Shown: positions 28,290-36,323 of the stretch, in pieces
Position numbering within the stretch: position 1 is the first letter of the stretch
Layout of the letters: each line of letters starts with the position of its first letter
Source of the DNA: Alphaproteobacteria bacterium
GTDB lineage: Bacteria > Pseudomonadota > Alphaproteobacteria > Reyranellales > Reyranellaceae
Direction: 5' to 3'
DNA: 64,000 nt
Assembly: GCA_016869975.1 (NCBI GenBank)
Contig: VGCZ01000013.1
Location: 1-64,000, forward strand
Notes under the pieces: model-generated
Database searches by the model: none
Told to the model about the DNA's origin: nothing
Seen by the model: the letters and a program-made list of their open reading frames with translations, nothing else
Position numbers and translations under genes: made by a program

Positions 28290-28906
28290 TGACGCTGCGC
28301 GTCTATCACATTGCCGAGGCCGAGAACTGGCCGTCGATCCAGCGCGACGGCCTGCTTTCTGCGCGGGCCCTGTTCGAGCGTGCCGGCGCGCGGGCAGCGG
28401 ATCGTGCGGCGGTCGAGAAGCACCGCCCGGCGCGCGCCGTGCTGAGCGACGGCACGGTGATCCGCGACCAATCGCCGATGCCGCCGGCGGCGCTGAAGCC
28501 ATGCCTGCGCGGGCTGACGCCGGCTCAATGGTATCAGCTGCTCAACGGCAAGGTCTTCTTCTGGTTCGACGAGGATCGCGTCGAGCGCCATCTGCACGCC
28601 TGCCGGCGCACGGCGCAGATCGCGCTGACCATCGACGCCGAAGCGCTGTTGGCGCGCCACGCCGCGCGCGCTTCGGTGGCGCCGTTCAACACCGGCAACG
28701 CGCGCCGCAAGCCGGCGGTTCGCGGCCGCGCCACCTTCGTGCCGTGGGCAACATGGCGGGCCTCGGGCTGGCGCTCGGAGAGCGATGGGCTGGGCACGGC
28801 CTTGCGGTCAAAAAGCCACAAGCCCGCCGAGCTGACCATCGATCGCGCCGTACCCGACATCCTCGACTTCGTCGTTGCGCGGCGGACAGTGAAGGCGTCC
28901 AGCTAA
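28289..28906 (+). CDS. uncharacterised DUF7002-like protein
   Basis: 205 residues, start overlapping the cysS stop. I see the N-terminal pattern Y-H-I-A-E-A-E-N-W-P-S-I-Q-R-D-G-L-L and a central F-F-W-F-D-E-D-R-V-E-R-H, which match what I recall of the DUF7002 family. The Y-H-I...N...S-I...G-L opening also looks like that of DarT-type ADP-ribosyltransferases, which suggests (not proves) an NAD-using fold. No toxin-antitoxin partner such as DarG is present. Coupling to cysS may only reflect compact gene packing. Confidence 0.6.
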   Translation: MTLRVYHIAEAENWPSIQRDGLLSARALFERAGARAADRAAVEKHRPARAVLSDGTVIRDQSPMPPAALKPCLRGLTPAQWYQLLNGKVFFWFDEDRVERHLHACRRTAQIALTIDAEALLARHAARASVAPFNTGNARRKPAVRGRATFVPWATWRASGWRSESDGLGTALRSKSHKPAELTIDRAVPDILDFVVARRTVKASS

Positions 28907-29607
28907 GGCGCGTCATAGCGGTCCTTCAGCCGCACCCAGGCCATCGGGAAGTCGAAGCCGCCCTCGTCGCGTCCCTTGGGCACGAGGTCGAGCAGCTGGT
29001 AGGTGCCGTTGAGCGCGTCGAGGCCGCGCGAGTAGGTCGAATAGGTGTGGAAGATCGCGCCGCTCTCGTCGCGCATGAAGACGCACAGTCCTGGCGCCTC
29101 GCCGCCGCCGAAGGTCTGGGTGCCGAAGTTGTAGTTCGGCTTGGCGGGCTTGCCGTCGGAGGGCGGGAAGGACACGCCGAAGTCGAAGTTGAAGTCGTTG
29201 TCGAGGGACGACACCCAGGGGAAACGCCAGCCGAAGCGTTCCTTGACCTGCGCGATCTTGGAGATCGGCGCGCGCGACACGGCGGCGAGTTCGACATCGC
29301 GATGCGCCAGGTGCACGCGCGTGGCGTCGTGATGCTCGGCCCAGAACGAGCAGCTCTTGCACGGTTCGTTCCAGTCCGGCCCGAGCATAAAGTGGTAGAC
29401 GATGAGCTGGCCGCGGCCGGCGAACAGCGCGGCGAGACTCACGGGGCCCGACGGTCCGGTGAACACGTAATCCTTGTCGATGCGCACGCGTGGCAGCGCG
29501 CGGCGTAGTGCGGCGACCTCGTCACGCAGGCGGGTGAGCTCCTTTTCCCGGCGCAGAAGGGTGCGGCGCGCGTCGAGCCAATCCTCGCGTTTGACGATCG
29601 CTGTCAT
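28903..29607 (-). CDS. DUF899 family protein (thioredoxin-like)
   Basis: 234 residues. After a coiled N-terminal helix (E-K-E-L-T-R-L-R-D-E-V-A-A-L-R-R) the DUF899 core appears with Y-H-F-M-L-G-P-D-W and C-K-S-C-S-F-W, a CxxC in the thioredoxin-like position, then F-N-F-D-F-G-V-S-F and V-F-H/T-Y-S-T-Y-S-R-G-L-D. The family is uncharacterised but is often encoded near ArsR regulators and AHSA1 proteins, as here (AHSA1 gene divergent at 29695). Its stop overlaps the stop of the preceding gene on the other strand by four bases. Confidence 0.9.
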   Translation of the reverse strand: MTAIVKREDWLDARRTLLRREKELTRLRDEVAALRRALPRVRIDKDYVFTGPSGPVSLAALFAGRGQLIVYHFMLGPDWNEPCKSCSFWAEHHDATRVHLAHRDVELAAVSRAPISKIAQVKERFGWRFPWVSSLDNDFNFDFGVSFPPSDGKPAKPNYNFGTQTFGGGEAPGLCVFMRDESGAIFHTYSTYSRGLDALNGTYQLLDLVPKGRDEGGFDFPMAWVRLKDRYDAP

Positions 29608-29655
29608 GATGGTCTCCCTATCGAGCCGCTTGACTCGGATGGTCGGCGGGCATTA

Positions 29656-29673
29656 ATTAACTCATAGGTTAAT
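29656..29673. promoter_or_regulatory. AT-rich inverted repeat between divergent DUF899 and AHSA1 genes
   Basis: ATTAAC (29656-29661) and GTTAAT (29668-29673) are perfectly complementary around six bases, in an AT-rich island within GC-rich surroundings, 22 bases before the AHSA1 start and 49 before the DUF899 start. The position is that of an operator shared by two divergent genes. ArsR-type regulators often control such pairs, but none is encoded in the window near here. Confidence 0.6.
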
Positions 29674-29694
29674 AACAGTCAAGGCGGGCGGACC

Positions 29695-30174
29695 ATGGAT
29701 GGCGTCACCGGCATCGACACGCGCCAGCTGCGCATCGTCAGGCGTTTCAAGGCGCCGCGCGAGATGGTGTTCAAGGCATGGACCGACAGCGCGATGTTCG
29801 CGCTCTGGTTCGGCCCGGATCGCTTCCGCGCGACACGCTGCGCGCTGGATGTGCGCGAGGGCGGCGCCTGGTCGGCGACACTCGAAGGACCGGAGCGCAG
29901 CCATTCTGTCAGCGGCAAATTCCTCAAGGTGAAGGCGCCGTCCAGCCTGGAGTTCACCTGGGCGTGGCACGAGACCGGCGATCCGTCGACGCCGCGGGAG
30001 CACGAGACCGTCGTCAGCGTCGAGCTAATCGATCGCGGCGAGGAGACCGACATGGTCTTCACCCAGGGCCTGTTCCGCAACGAGGGCGGCACGAGGGGCC
30101 ACGCCGAGGGTTGGACCAGCGGCTTCGACTGTCTCGATCGCCTGCTGGCCGGTGCCGAGCCGAAAACCGCTTGA
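29695..30174 (+). CDS. SRPBCC (AHSA1/START-like) domain protein
   Basis: 159 residues, one AHSA1-type lipid-binding-fold domain: I-V-R-R-F-K-A-P-R-E-M-V-F-K-A-W-T near the start, W-F-G-P-D in the first third and G-G-A-W in the centre, with the closing helix G-W-T-S-G-F-D-C-L-D. Such proteins bind hydrophobic ligands and are often next to ArsR, VOC and DUF899 genes. The decayed VOC gene starts 15 bases downstream, so the operon once had both. Confidence 0.87.
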   Translation: MDGVTGIDTRQLRIVRRFKAPREMVFKAWTDSAMFALWFGPDRFRATRCALDVREGGAWSATLEGPERSHSVSGKFLKVKAPSSLEFTWAWHETGDPSTPREHETVVSVELIDRGEETDMVFTQGLFRNEGGTRGHAEGWTSGFDCLDRLLAGAEPKTA

Positions 30175-30189
30175 ACGAGGAGGGCGACC

Positions 30190-30553
30190 ATGGCCGACAG
30201 GCCTCCGCCCCACTTCATGCCGCATCTCGACGTCGACGGCGCCGCCGCGGCGCCCGATTTCTACAAGAAGGCCTTCGACGCCGTGGCGATGATCCGCATG
30301 CCGGCCGAGGACGGCATGCGGCTGATGCGCGCCTCGATCAGGATCGGCGACGGAGTTGTCATGCTGCATGACAGTTTCCCGGAATGCGCCGAGATGGCGA
30401 CATCAGCAATCCCAGGGCGCTGGGCAAGAGCACGGTGACCATCCATCTCCACGCGCCCGATGTCGACAAGACCTACAAGCGGGCGATCGCCACGCCAGGC
30501 TGCGCGACCCCTTCGGCCATGTCTGGTCGCTGGGCACGCCGATCAACAAGTAG
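30190..30553 (+). pseudogene. decayed VOC/PhnB-like gene, two frameshifts and an internal deletion
   Basis: The first frame gives P-H-L-D-V-D-G-A-A-A-A-P-D-F-Y-K-K-A-F as in PhnB-type VOC proteins. It stays in frame to about 30400, then moves to the second frame (S-N-P-R-A-L-G-K-S-T-V-T-I-H-L to A-P-D-V-D-K-T-Y) and near 30497 to the third (R-L-R-D-P-F-G-H-V-W-S-L-G-T-P-I-N-K, stop 30551). The segment that should contain G-A-T-x-x-x-P-L-x-D-M-F-W-G-D-R-Y is missing. A working protein is not possible without two frame changes. It is directly downstream of the AHSA1 gene. Confidence 0.88.
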
Positions 30554-30611
30554 GCCGGTCTAGAGAGTTGTGACATACTCAACCGCCGTGCCCACGGCGG
30601 AGGGATGTCTC

Positions 30612-31844
30612 ATGGCCAAGACAGCCATTTCCGACGTCCTGGAACGGGACGAGACGCCGGAGCCGCCAGCGATCGGGCCGGGCGACATCCTGCGCCAGAT
30701 CAAGGTCGATCTGCTCGACAAGGAAGTGCAGAGCGCGGCGACCTATTCCTATCTCTGGCTCGCCGACCAGATGGGCCATATCGGCATCGGCCTGCTGATC
30801 ACCGCGGCGGCGGCGGCGTTGGTGTCGATCTTCGGCTCGCTGGCGATCTGGTGGCATTGGGTGGTCGCCGCCGCGGCGCTGGCCGCCATCCCGGTCGGCA
30901 AGGAGGTCTGGGACTTCCGCAAGTTCAACGCCAGTGCCAACCGCTATTTCGCCGTCGACCGCTTGCTGCTGATCGGCAACGCGGCCACCGCGACGCTCTA
31001 CATGCTGGCCGGAATCCTGGCTGGTGTGGTGATGGCGATGCCGTTGCCGTTCGTCGCTGCAAAGACCTGGACATGCGTCGTGCTCGGCGTCGACATGACG
31101 ATCACCCTGGTGCTGCTGACGCGGATCGCGATCGTCGTCGGTGTCACCATCCTCGCGATGAGCGGCGTGCTGTGGTGGGTGCGCCAGAAGATCGTGTGGC
31201 AGAAGGCGGCGCTGCCCTACCTCTCGCGGCTGTCGCGCGTCGAGGTGGAGTTCACGCCCGACGCGCCCGACCAGCCCGGCCCGATGATCGAGGCCTACGC
31301 CGCCGGCGCCCTCGACGTGGACGGCAAGGCGACCGAGCGCCCGCTGCTGCTGCTCGGGCCGCTGGGCGTTGGCAAAACCGGTCTCGCCGCTGCGATCGGC
31401 ACCGAGGCCGCCTTCGCCGGCGCCAAGGTGCGCTACGTGTCGTTCAGCAAGCTCGCCCAGTCGGCGTTGGCGCAGCGCCGGGCGCATGATCGCGCGCAGG
31501 CGATCGACGCCGCTGACGCCGGCCCGCCGAATATCCTCTATTGGCAATGGCGCCGCGCCCAGCTGGTGATCGTCGACGACATCCGCCCGGGCCTGGGCGA
31601 GCGCGACTATGTCACCCTCCAGGAGTTCCGCGAGCGTTTCGCCGAGGACCGCAAGCTGGGCGCCGCCGGCCTGCGCACGCTGCTGCGGCGCCGCTCGGTA
31701 TGGGCGATCGGCGTCACCGAGGCTGAGGAGTCGGACTGGATCGCCGCCTTCGAGGAGCTGTTCGGGGTGCCGCCGCTGGTGGCACGCCTGCGCCCGACGC
31801 CGCGCCACGGCTCCGGTCTGGAGGCCATAGCGCTTCGGACCTGA
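30612..31844 (+). CDS. membrane-anchored P-loop ATPase of unknown function
   Basis: 410 residues from ATG 30612 (GGAGGG seven bases upstream; a GTG at 30570 is less likely). A 50-residue cytoplasmic N-terminus leads to about five hydrophobic segments (56-78, 82-96, 117-142, 152-168, 170-190), then a soluble P-loop domain: Walker A G-P-L-G-V-G-K-T (249-256) and Walker B L-V-I-V-D-D (318-323). The layout recalls AAA+/STAND-type or DnaA/DnaC-like loaders (Walker A G-P-x-G-x-G-K-T), but I find no sensor motif I can name. It stands alone with its own terminator (31858-31890). Function not known. Confidence 0.7.
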   Translation: MAKTAISDVLERDETPEPPAIGPGDILRQIKVDLLDKEVQSAATYSYLWLADQMGHIGIGLLITAAAAALVSIFGSLAIWWHWVVAAAALAAIPVGKEVWDFRKFNASANRYFAVDRLLLIGNAATATLYMLAGILAGVVMAMPLPFVAAKTWTCVVLGVDMTITLVLLTRIAIVVGVTILAMSGVLWWVRQKIVWQKAALPYLSRLSRVEVEFTPDAPDQPGPMIEAYAAGALDVDGKATERPLLLLGPLGVGKTGLAAAIGTEAAFAGAKVRYVSFSKLAQSALAQRRAHDRAQAIDAADAGPPNILYWQWRRAQLVIVDDIRPGLGERDYVTLQEFRERFAEDRKLGAAGLRTLLRRRSVWAIGVTEAEESDWIAAFEELFGVPPLVARLRPTPRHGSGLEAIALRT

Positions 31845-31857
31845 GACGGCCGAACTT

Positions 31858-31894
31858 GGTCGGAAACCCCATAGAGTCGGGTTTCCGACCTTTC
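31858..31894 (+). terminator. terminator after the membrane ATPase gene
   Basis: GGTCGGAAACCC (31858-31869) pairs perfectly over 12 bases with GGGTTTCCGACC (31879-31890) around a nine-base loop; TTTCC follows. It lies 14 bases after the stop codon. The short T-run makes it a weak intrinsic terminator. Confidence 0.7.
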
Positions 31895-32204
31895 CGGCTG
31901 ACCGTATCCGGGACTTTCGGCTCACTGCGCCGACCTCTTCGACGAACTGGATTTCGTCCGCGTGCTCGACGGGCTGGCCGCGTAATGCTTCGTGCGCCGA
32001 TACGTGGTCGACGGCGTCGCGTACGGGGTGATCTTGAGCTTTGCTCGGCACCAGCGCGTCAACAAGAGGGAACAGCTGTCGAGGCTTCCGACACCCGTGG
32101 ACGACGCGTGCTCCACGCGTGAGGGAAATGTCCAAGGGGAAAGGGAAAGGAAGGGAACGGATATCTCGACTTCGTCGGACGGCGGCGCGCCGTCCGCTTG
32201 TTTG
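31895..32204. other. 310-base region without a supported gene
   Basis: Between the ATPase terminator and the convergent enolase-superfamily gene. One frame ends D-L-F-D-E-L-D-F-V-R-V-L-D-G-L-A-A-stop (31931-31984), which looks protein-like but has a stop 12 codons upstream; it may be the remains of a gene. No RNA fold or repeat is evident. Confidence 0.4.
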
Positions 32205-33323
32205 TCAGGCCTTGACCTCGAAACCACCGACGCGGCAATCCCGGAGAATCTCCGGCTTGAAGCGCAGGCCGTGGCCCGGCGCTTCCGGTGGTTTCAGGAA
32301 ACCGTCGATCGGGATCGCCGGCTCGATCCACAAATCGTCGTTCCAGTCCATGTACTCGAGGTAGTTGGCGTTGGGGATCGAGGCCATCAGGTGCACCGTC
32401 AGCTCGTGGAAGAGGTGCGGAGCGATAGCAATGCCCCAGGTCTCGGCGACGGCGGCGATCTTGCGCAATTCGGTCAGCCCGCCGCGCATCGGGTCGGGCT
32501 GCAGGATCGGCGTGCTGGGCGGGCTGACGAAGAACGGCCGCAGGTCGTAGCGCGTGAAATGGCTCTCGCCGCCGACCACGCGGGTCTTCAGCGCCGCCGC
32601 GACGCGCTTGTAGCCCTCGAAATCCTCGCAGACCACGGGCTCCTCGAGCCAGTAGGGATCGGCCTCGTCGATGTGGTGGCCGGCCTGGATCGCAGTGTCG
32701 GCGCTCCAGCCCATGTTGACGTCGATCATGATCTCGATGTCGGGCCCCAACGCGTCGCGCATGGCGTGGACATTCCGCACGTCCTCGCGCCACGGGCGGA
32801 TGTGCGCGACCTGCATCTTGATCGCCTTGAGCCCCATGCTGGTGAAATGCCGGGCGCGCGCGATCATCCCGTCGCGGCCCAGCCCGCGCCAGCAGCCCGA
32901 GCCATAGGCCTCGACCTTCGATCGCGAATTGCCCCACAGCCGATGCAACGGCAGGCCTGCCCGTTTGCCGACGATATCCCACAGCGCGATGTCGACGGCC
33001 GACTGGCAGAAGGTGGCGATGCCGCCGCGGCCCAGCCAATAGGTGCTCTTCCACAACGTGGTCCAGATGCCCTCGACCTCGGTGGCGTCGCGGCCCAGCA
33101 CCTTGGGCGCGATCATCTCCTTGAGGCAGGCGTCGAGCGTGAACAGCCCGCCCGACAGCGGCTGCAGGTAGCCCATGCCGGTGACGCCACCCGCCGTCTC
33201 GATCTCGAGCACCAGCAGCTCGCGATGGGTCGGCGGCATGATGCCGTTGGGCGGCGGATCGCCGATGAAGGGCACCCGCAGCAGCGTGGTGCGCAGCGCG
33301 GTGATCGTGGTCGGTGAGGCCAT
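32205..33323 (-). CDS. mandelate racemase/muconate lactonizing enzyme family protein (enolase superfamily)
   Basis: 372 residues. The capping domain (1-130) is followed by a barrel with a catalytic lysine in K-A-I-K-M-Q (Lys169, possibly Lys166), metal ligands Asp201 (I-D-V-N), Glu227/228 (L-E-E-P) and Glu253 (G-E-S-H), and His303 in P-H-L-F-H-E. This is the mandelate racemase-type subgroup that dehydrates sugar acids or racemises alpha-hydroxy acids. Its start overlaps the stop of the upstream peptidase gene by one base. The exact substrate is unknown; the order K-x-Q instead of the usual K-x-K is worth checking. Confidence 0.85.
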   Translation of the reverse strand: MASPTTITALRTTLLRVPFIGDPPPNGIMPPTHRELLVLEIETAGGVTGMGYLQPLSGGLFTLDACLKEMIAPKVLGRDATEVEGIWTTLWKSTYWLGRGGIATFCQSAVDIALWDIVGKRAGLPLHRLWGNSRSKVEAYGSGCWRGLGRDGMIARARHFTSMGLKAIKMQVAHIRPWREDVRNVHAMRDALGPDIEIMIDVNMGWSADTAIQAGHHIDEADPYWLEEPVVCEDFEGYKRVAAALKTRVVGGESHFTRYDLRPFFVSPPSTPILQPDPMRGGLTELRKIAAVAETWGIAIAPHLFHELTVHLMASIPNANYLEYMDWNDDLWIEPAIPIDGFLKPPEAPGHGLRFKPEILRDCRVGGFEVKA

Positions 33324-34093
33324 CAGAGCTGCTTGACGTAGTTGATGCTGATGCCGATCGCCTGGTCGAGCGAGCGGCGTTCCCTGAAGCCCGCCTCGAA
33401 GCCCTGCACGATGGCCGCCGCGCGCTCGTCGGGCCGGCCGTGATGCTTGGGCGAGTTCACCATGTTGTCGCCGAAATTGTACTGGGTGAGCGCGAAGACG
33501 GCGGCGGGGAATTGCGGGCGGCTGAGCTTGCGTACCCCGGCGAAGTAGCCGGCGAAGAAATCGGCCTGCAGCTCGACGCGCTTCACGGTGGGCTGGCCGG
33601 CGCCGACGATCTGCGTCAGGCCGCGCTTGTATTGCAGGATATGGCCGAACTCGTGGGCGCAGACGGCGGCGACGCTGACGTCGGGATGCTCCTTCTGGCG
33701 CATCAGGCGGCGCAGCAGGCCCTTGCCGAAGAGCACCGTGCCGTCGCCGCGATTGAGCCGCACGCGGTTGGTGGCGTAGGCGTTCTCGCCCTCCGAATCG
33801 TCGAAGTAGCAGAAGCCGGGCAGCACGTGCAGCAGCTCGGACATCGCCGAAAGCGTATGGGCGAGCGCGTAGTCAAACTGCGAATCGCCCGACTTCGGGA
33901 ACAGCTCCTCATTGCCGGTCAGCGACAGCCAGGGTGGAGCGCTGCGGTTGAGCAGGATGTTGGCCGCCGGATCGGGCAGCATGCAGCCGGTCAACTCATG
34001 GCCGCCGATGTTATGGGCATGCGCACAGGTCGTGCCGGTGCCCCACAGGATGGTCAACGCTCCACCAAAGATCGTCTCGCGACGCGTCCACAT
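33323..34093 (-). CDS. secreted HExxH zinc metallopeptidase-like protein
   Basis: 256 residues from ATG 34093. The N-terminus M-W-T-R-R-E-T-I-F-G-G resembles a twin-arginine signal, cleaved near A-H-A-H. The zinc site is H-E-F-G-H (147-151) with a likely third ligand in E-L-Q-A-D-F-F-A-G (174-182), as in YpfJ/neutral zinc peptidase-like families. The stop overlaps the start of the enolase-superfamily gene (TGATG), so the two are co-translated although their roles have no obvious link. A similar peptidase-dehydratase pairing is not known to me. Confidence 0.8.
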   Translation of the reverse strand: MWTRRETIFGGALTILWGTGTTCAHAHNIGGHELTGCMLPDPAANILLNRSAPPWLSLTGNEELFPKSGDSQFDYALAHTLSAMSELLHVLPGFCYFDDSEGENAYATNRVRLNRGDGTVLFGKGLLRRLMRQKEHPDVSVAAVCAHEFGHILQYKRGLTQIVGAGQPTVKRVELQADFFAGYFAGVRKLSRPQFPAAVFALTQYNFGDNMVNSPKHHGRPDERAAAIVQGFEAGFRERRSLDQAIGISINYVKQL

Positions 34094-34107
34094 GGTTCGC
34101 TCCCAGA

Positions 34108-34572
34108 TTAGCACAGATTGGGGAATCGTCGGCAGGCTTCCGACGATGGAGGGTTCACGTCGGGCCTGGGATTCGGGTCGTTCGCGGGCGACGGCCGCGG
34201 CTGCGCCTGGGGTGGCTGCGCTTGGGGTGGCGTCGGCGGCGGTGCCCAGGGCGGTGCCGGCGATGCCGGGCCGCCAGTACCCGGCCCGGCCGGCTCGGGC
34301 TCGGTCACAATCCTGCCGGGCTGCTGCTGGGGCGGTCGCGGTTGCGATGGCGGCGGCGGCGCATTGACGGTGGGCGAGGGCGGCGGCTGGCGCGACGGAG
34401 GCGGCGCGCCACGAGGATCGGCCGGCTCGGGCTCGGTAACCACCCGGCCGCGCTGGGCCAGCAGCTCGGCGGTCGCCGGAGCGGTGAAAGACGGCAGCAC
34501 CAGGATGGACAGTGCCACGGCGACAGGCCAGGCACGTCGACGAACTCTCCCAGGCACCAGCATCCGCCCCAA
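34108..34572 (-). CDS. small exported proline-rich protein
   Basis: 154 residues (an ATG at 34563 would make 151). A hydrophobic signal (P-V-A-V-A-L-S-I-L-V-L-P-S-F ... A-T-A-E) precedes a low-complexity chain with two copies of G-R-(V/I)-(V/I)-T-E-P-E-P-A-(D/G)-P and many P-P-P-x. The end S-S-E-A-C-R-R-F-P-N-L-C has two cysteines that could form a disulfide. It sits 14 bases upstream of the peptidase gene on the same strand and may be transcribed with it. No homologue can be named. Confidence 0.6.
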   Translation of the reverse strand: MGRMLVPGRVRRRAWPVAVALSILVLPSFTAPATAELLAQRGRVVTEPEPADPRGAPPPSRQPPPSPTVNAPPPPSQPRPPQQQPGRIVTEPEPAGPGTGGPASPAPPWAPPPTPPQAQPPQAQPRPSPANDPNPRPDVNPPSSEACRRFPNLC

Positions 34573-34716
34573 ACTCCCCTGATGCGAACCTGATCACATT
34601 ACACCAGCCGCGCGTCGGAGCCGAGGCTGGAAAATGGCGGAGATACGGCACGGCCGGCTGGCACAAGCGCCGAATGGTTCGCAGAATGCCTGCCGATCAC
34701 CGGGAGCACCCACGCC

Positions 34717-35202
34717 ATGGCCGAAAGCACACCAACTGGACCGATCGCCGTCGACGCCGCCTCGGTTGCGCCCCGCACCAAGCCGTCCAACTACCCCGAG
34801 CCGTTCTTCAGCCGCATGGCCAAGCGCGAGAAGCGCCAGCTTGGCGATGTCTTCGGGCTGAAGAATTTCGGCGTCAACCTCACGCGCCTGGCGCCGGGCG
34901 GCGAATCGGCGCTGCTGCATACCCACAGCATGCAGGACGAGTTCATCTACATCCTGCAGGGCGAGCCGACGCTGGTGACCGAAGCGAGCGAGACTGCTCT
35001 GAAGCCCGGCATGTGTGCCGGCTTCCCAGCCAAGGGCATGGCGCACCAGTTGGTCAACCGCACCGGACGGGACGTGGTCTATCTCGAGATCGGCGATCGC
35101 ACGCCGGGCGACGAGGGCGGCTATCCCAACGACGACATCCAGGCGGTGATGGGCGCCGACGGCAAATGGCTGTTCACCCACAAGGACGGGCGGCCGTATT
35201 GA
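34717..35202 (+). CDS. cupin domain protein
   Basis: 161 residues. A single cupin: motif 1 G-G-E-S-A-L-L-H-T-H-S-M-Q-D-E-F-I-Y-I-L-Q-G with the metal ligands His, His and Glu, and motif 2 F-P-A-K-G-M-A-H-Q-L-V-N with the third His. Such proteins bind metals and act as isomerases, dioxygenases or sugar-binding proteins. The stop overlaps the start of the next gene (TGATG), so the pair forms one unit, possibly acting in one metabolic path. Confidence 0.83.
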   Translation: MAESTPTGPIAVDAASVAPRTKPSNYPEPFFSRMAKREKRQLGDVFGLKNFGVNLTRLAPGGESALLHTHSMQDEFIYILQGEPTLVTEASETALKPGMCAGFPAKGMAHQLVNRTGRDVVYLEIGDRTPGDEGGYPNDDIQAVMGADGKWLFTHKDGRPY

Positions 35203-36167
35203 TGCCCTGGACCATCGCCATCACCGGGCCCGACCTCGCTCAGCCTGGCCTCGACGTGCTGAGCGCGGCCGGCTGTCGCGTGCTGTTCATCCAGGACAAC
35301 AGCACTGACGCCGAGCTGCTGGCGCTGGTGCGCAAGGAGAGGATCGACGGCATCCTGGCACGGCACGGCGTGTCGGGGAACGTCATCCGCGCCACCGACA
35401 CGATCCGCTGCATCTCGCGCCACGGCGCCGGCTACAACAGCGTCGATGTTCCCGCGGCGACGGCGAAGAAGATTCCGGTGCTGGTCGCCGCCGGTGTCAA
35501 TGCGCAGTCGGTGGCCGAGCTGACCATCGGGCTGATGATCGCCGTGGCGCGCTCGATCCCGATGCACGACGGCAATCTGCGTCGCGCCCGCTGGATCAGA
35601 GGACCTTCAGGCACGCAGCTCGCTGGCCGTACCATGGACATCGTCGGGCTGGGCGCCGTCGGCAAGCGCGTGGCGCGCGCCGCTGCGGGGTTGGGCCTGA
35701 ATGTGATGGCCTACGATCCCTATATCAACGCGGTGATCGATGGCGTCGAGCGTGTGGGTTCGCTCGACGATCTACTGTCGCGCGCCGAGGTGCTGACGTT
35801 GCATTGCCCGCTGACCGACGAGACCGAGGGCATGATCGGCGCGGCCGAGCTCGCGGCGTTGCCCAAGGGCGCCATTGTGCTGAACGCGGCGCGTGGTCCG
35901 GTGATCGATGAGGACGCGCTGGTCGCGACCCTGCGCTCGGGCCATCTGCTGGGCGCCGGGCTCGATACGTTTCGTGACGAACCGCCCTCGGCCGACTGCC
36001 CGCTGCTGTCGCTGCCCAATGTCGTGCTGACGCCGCATATCGGCGCACACACCGGCCACGCCACCGACGCGGTGTCGGCGACGGCGGCCGAGAACCTGCT
36101 GCGGATACTCGACGGCAAGCCGGTCGATCCGGCGCTGTGCGTGAACCGCGTGGTCCTTCCGGCTTGA
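35202..36167 (+). CDS. D-isomer-specific 2-hydroxyacid dehydrogenase
   Basis: 321 residues from ATG 35202, overlapping the cupin stop. The NAD-binding fold has V-G-L-G-A-V-G-K-R-V-A and the motif M-A-Y-D-P; the catalytic Arg lies in L-N-A-A-R-G-P-V-I-D, the Glu in F-R-D-E-P and the His in T-P-H-I-G-A-H. It reduces or oxidises a 2-hydroxyacid, as phosphoglycerate dehydrogenase does in its N-terminal part; there is no ACT domain, which argues against serA. With the cupin it may degrade or make a small hydroxyacid. Confidence 0.9.
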   Translation: MPWTIAITGPDLAQPGLDVLSAAGCRVLFIQDNSTDAELLALVRKERIDGILARHGVSGNVIRATDTIRCISRHGAGYNSVDVPAATAKKIPVLVAAGVNAQSVAELTIGLMIAVARSIPMHDGNLRRARWIRGPSGTQLAGRTMDIVGLGAVGKRVARAAAGLGLNVMAYDPYINAVIDGVERVGSLDDLLSRAEVLTLHCPLTDETEGMIGAAELAALPKGAIVLNAARGPVIDEDALVATLRSGHLLGAGLDTFRDEPPSADCPLLSLPNVVLTPHIGAHTGHATDAVSATAAENLLRILDGKPVDPALCVNRVVLPA

Positions 36168-36176
36168 TTTCCATGT

Positions 36177-36188
36177 AAGTCATGACTT
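36177..36188. promoter_or_regulatory. 12-bp perfect palindrome upstream of the SRPBCC gene
   Basis: AAGTCATGACTT reads the same on both strands. It lies ten bases after the dehydrogenase stop and 136 bases before the frameshifted SRPBCC gene, in a region otherwise without symmetrical sequence. It may be an operator; no regulator is encoded nearby. Confidence 0.35.
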
Positions 36189-36323
36189 GCTGTTCGTGAT
36201 GTCTATCGAAACAGCTCTGGCCGCGCTGGCCACGTCGATGTGCCTGAAGGTGTTCGGGCGACTGCATCGGGGACCACGTGCGGTGAACGCCATAGCTGCA
36301 ACCACTAGACCCCGGAGCACGCC

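Noticed and set aside
28903-28906. Overlapping convergent stop codons as a regulatory feature
   Set aside because: Such four-base overlaps are common in compact genomes and carry no signal of their own.
31926-31984. Possible C-terminal end of a protein (D-L-F-D-E-L-D-F...)
   Set aside because: Preceded by a stop codon 12 codons upstream and too short to identify; listed only as part of the intergenic region.
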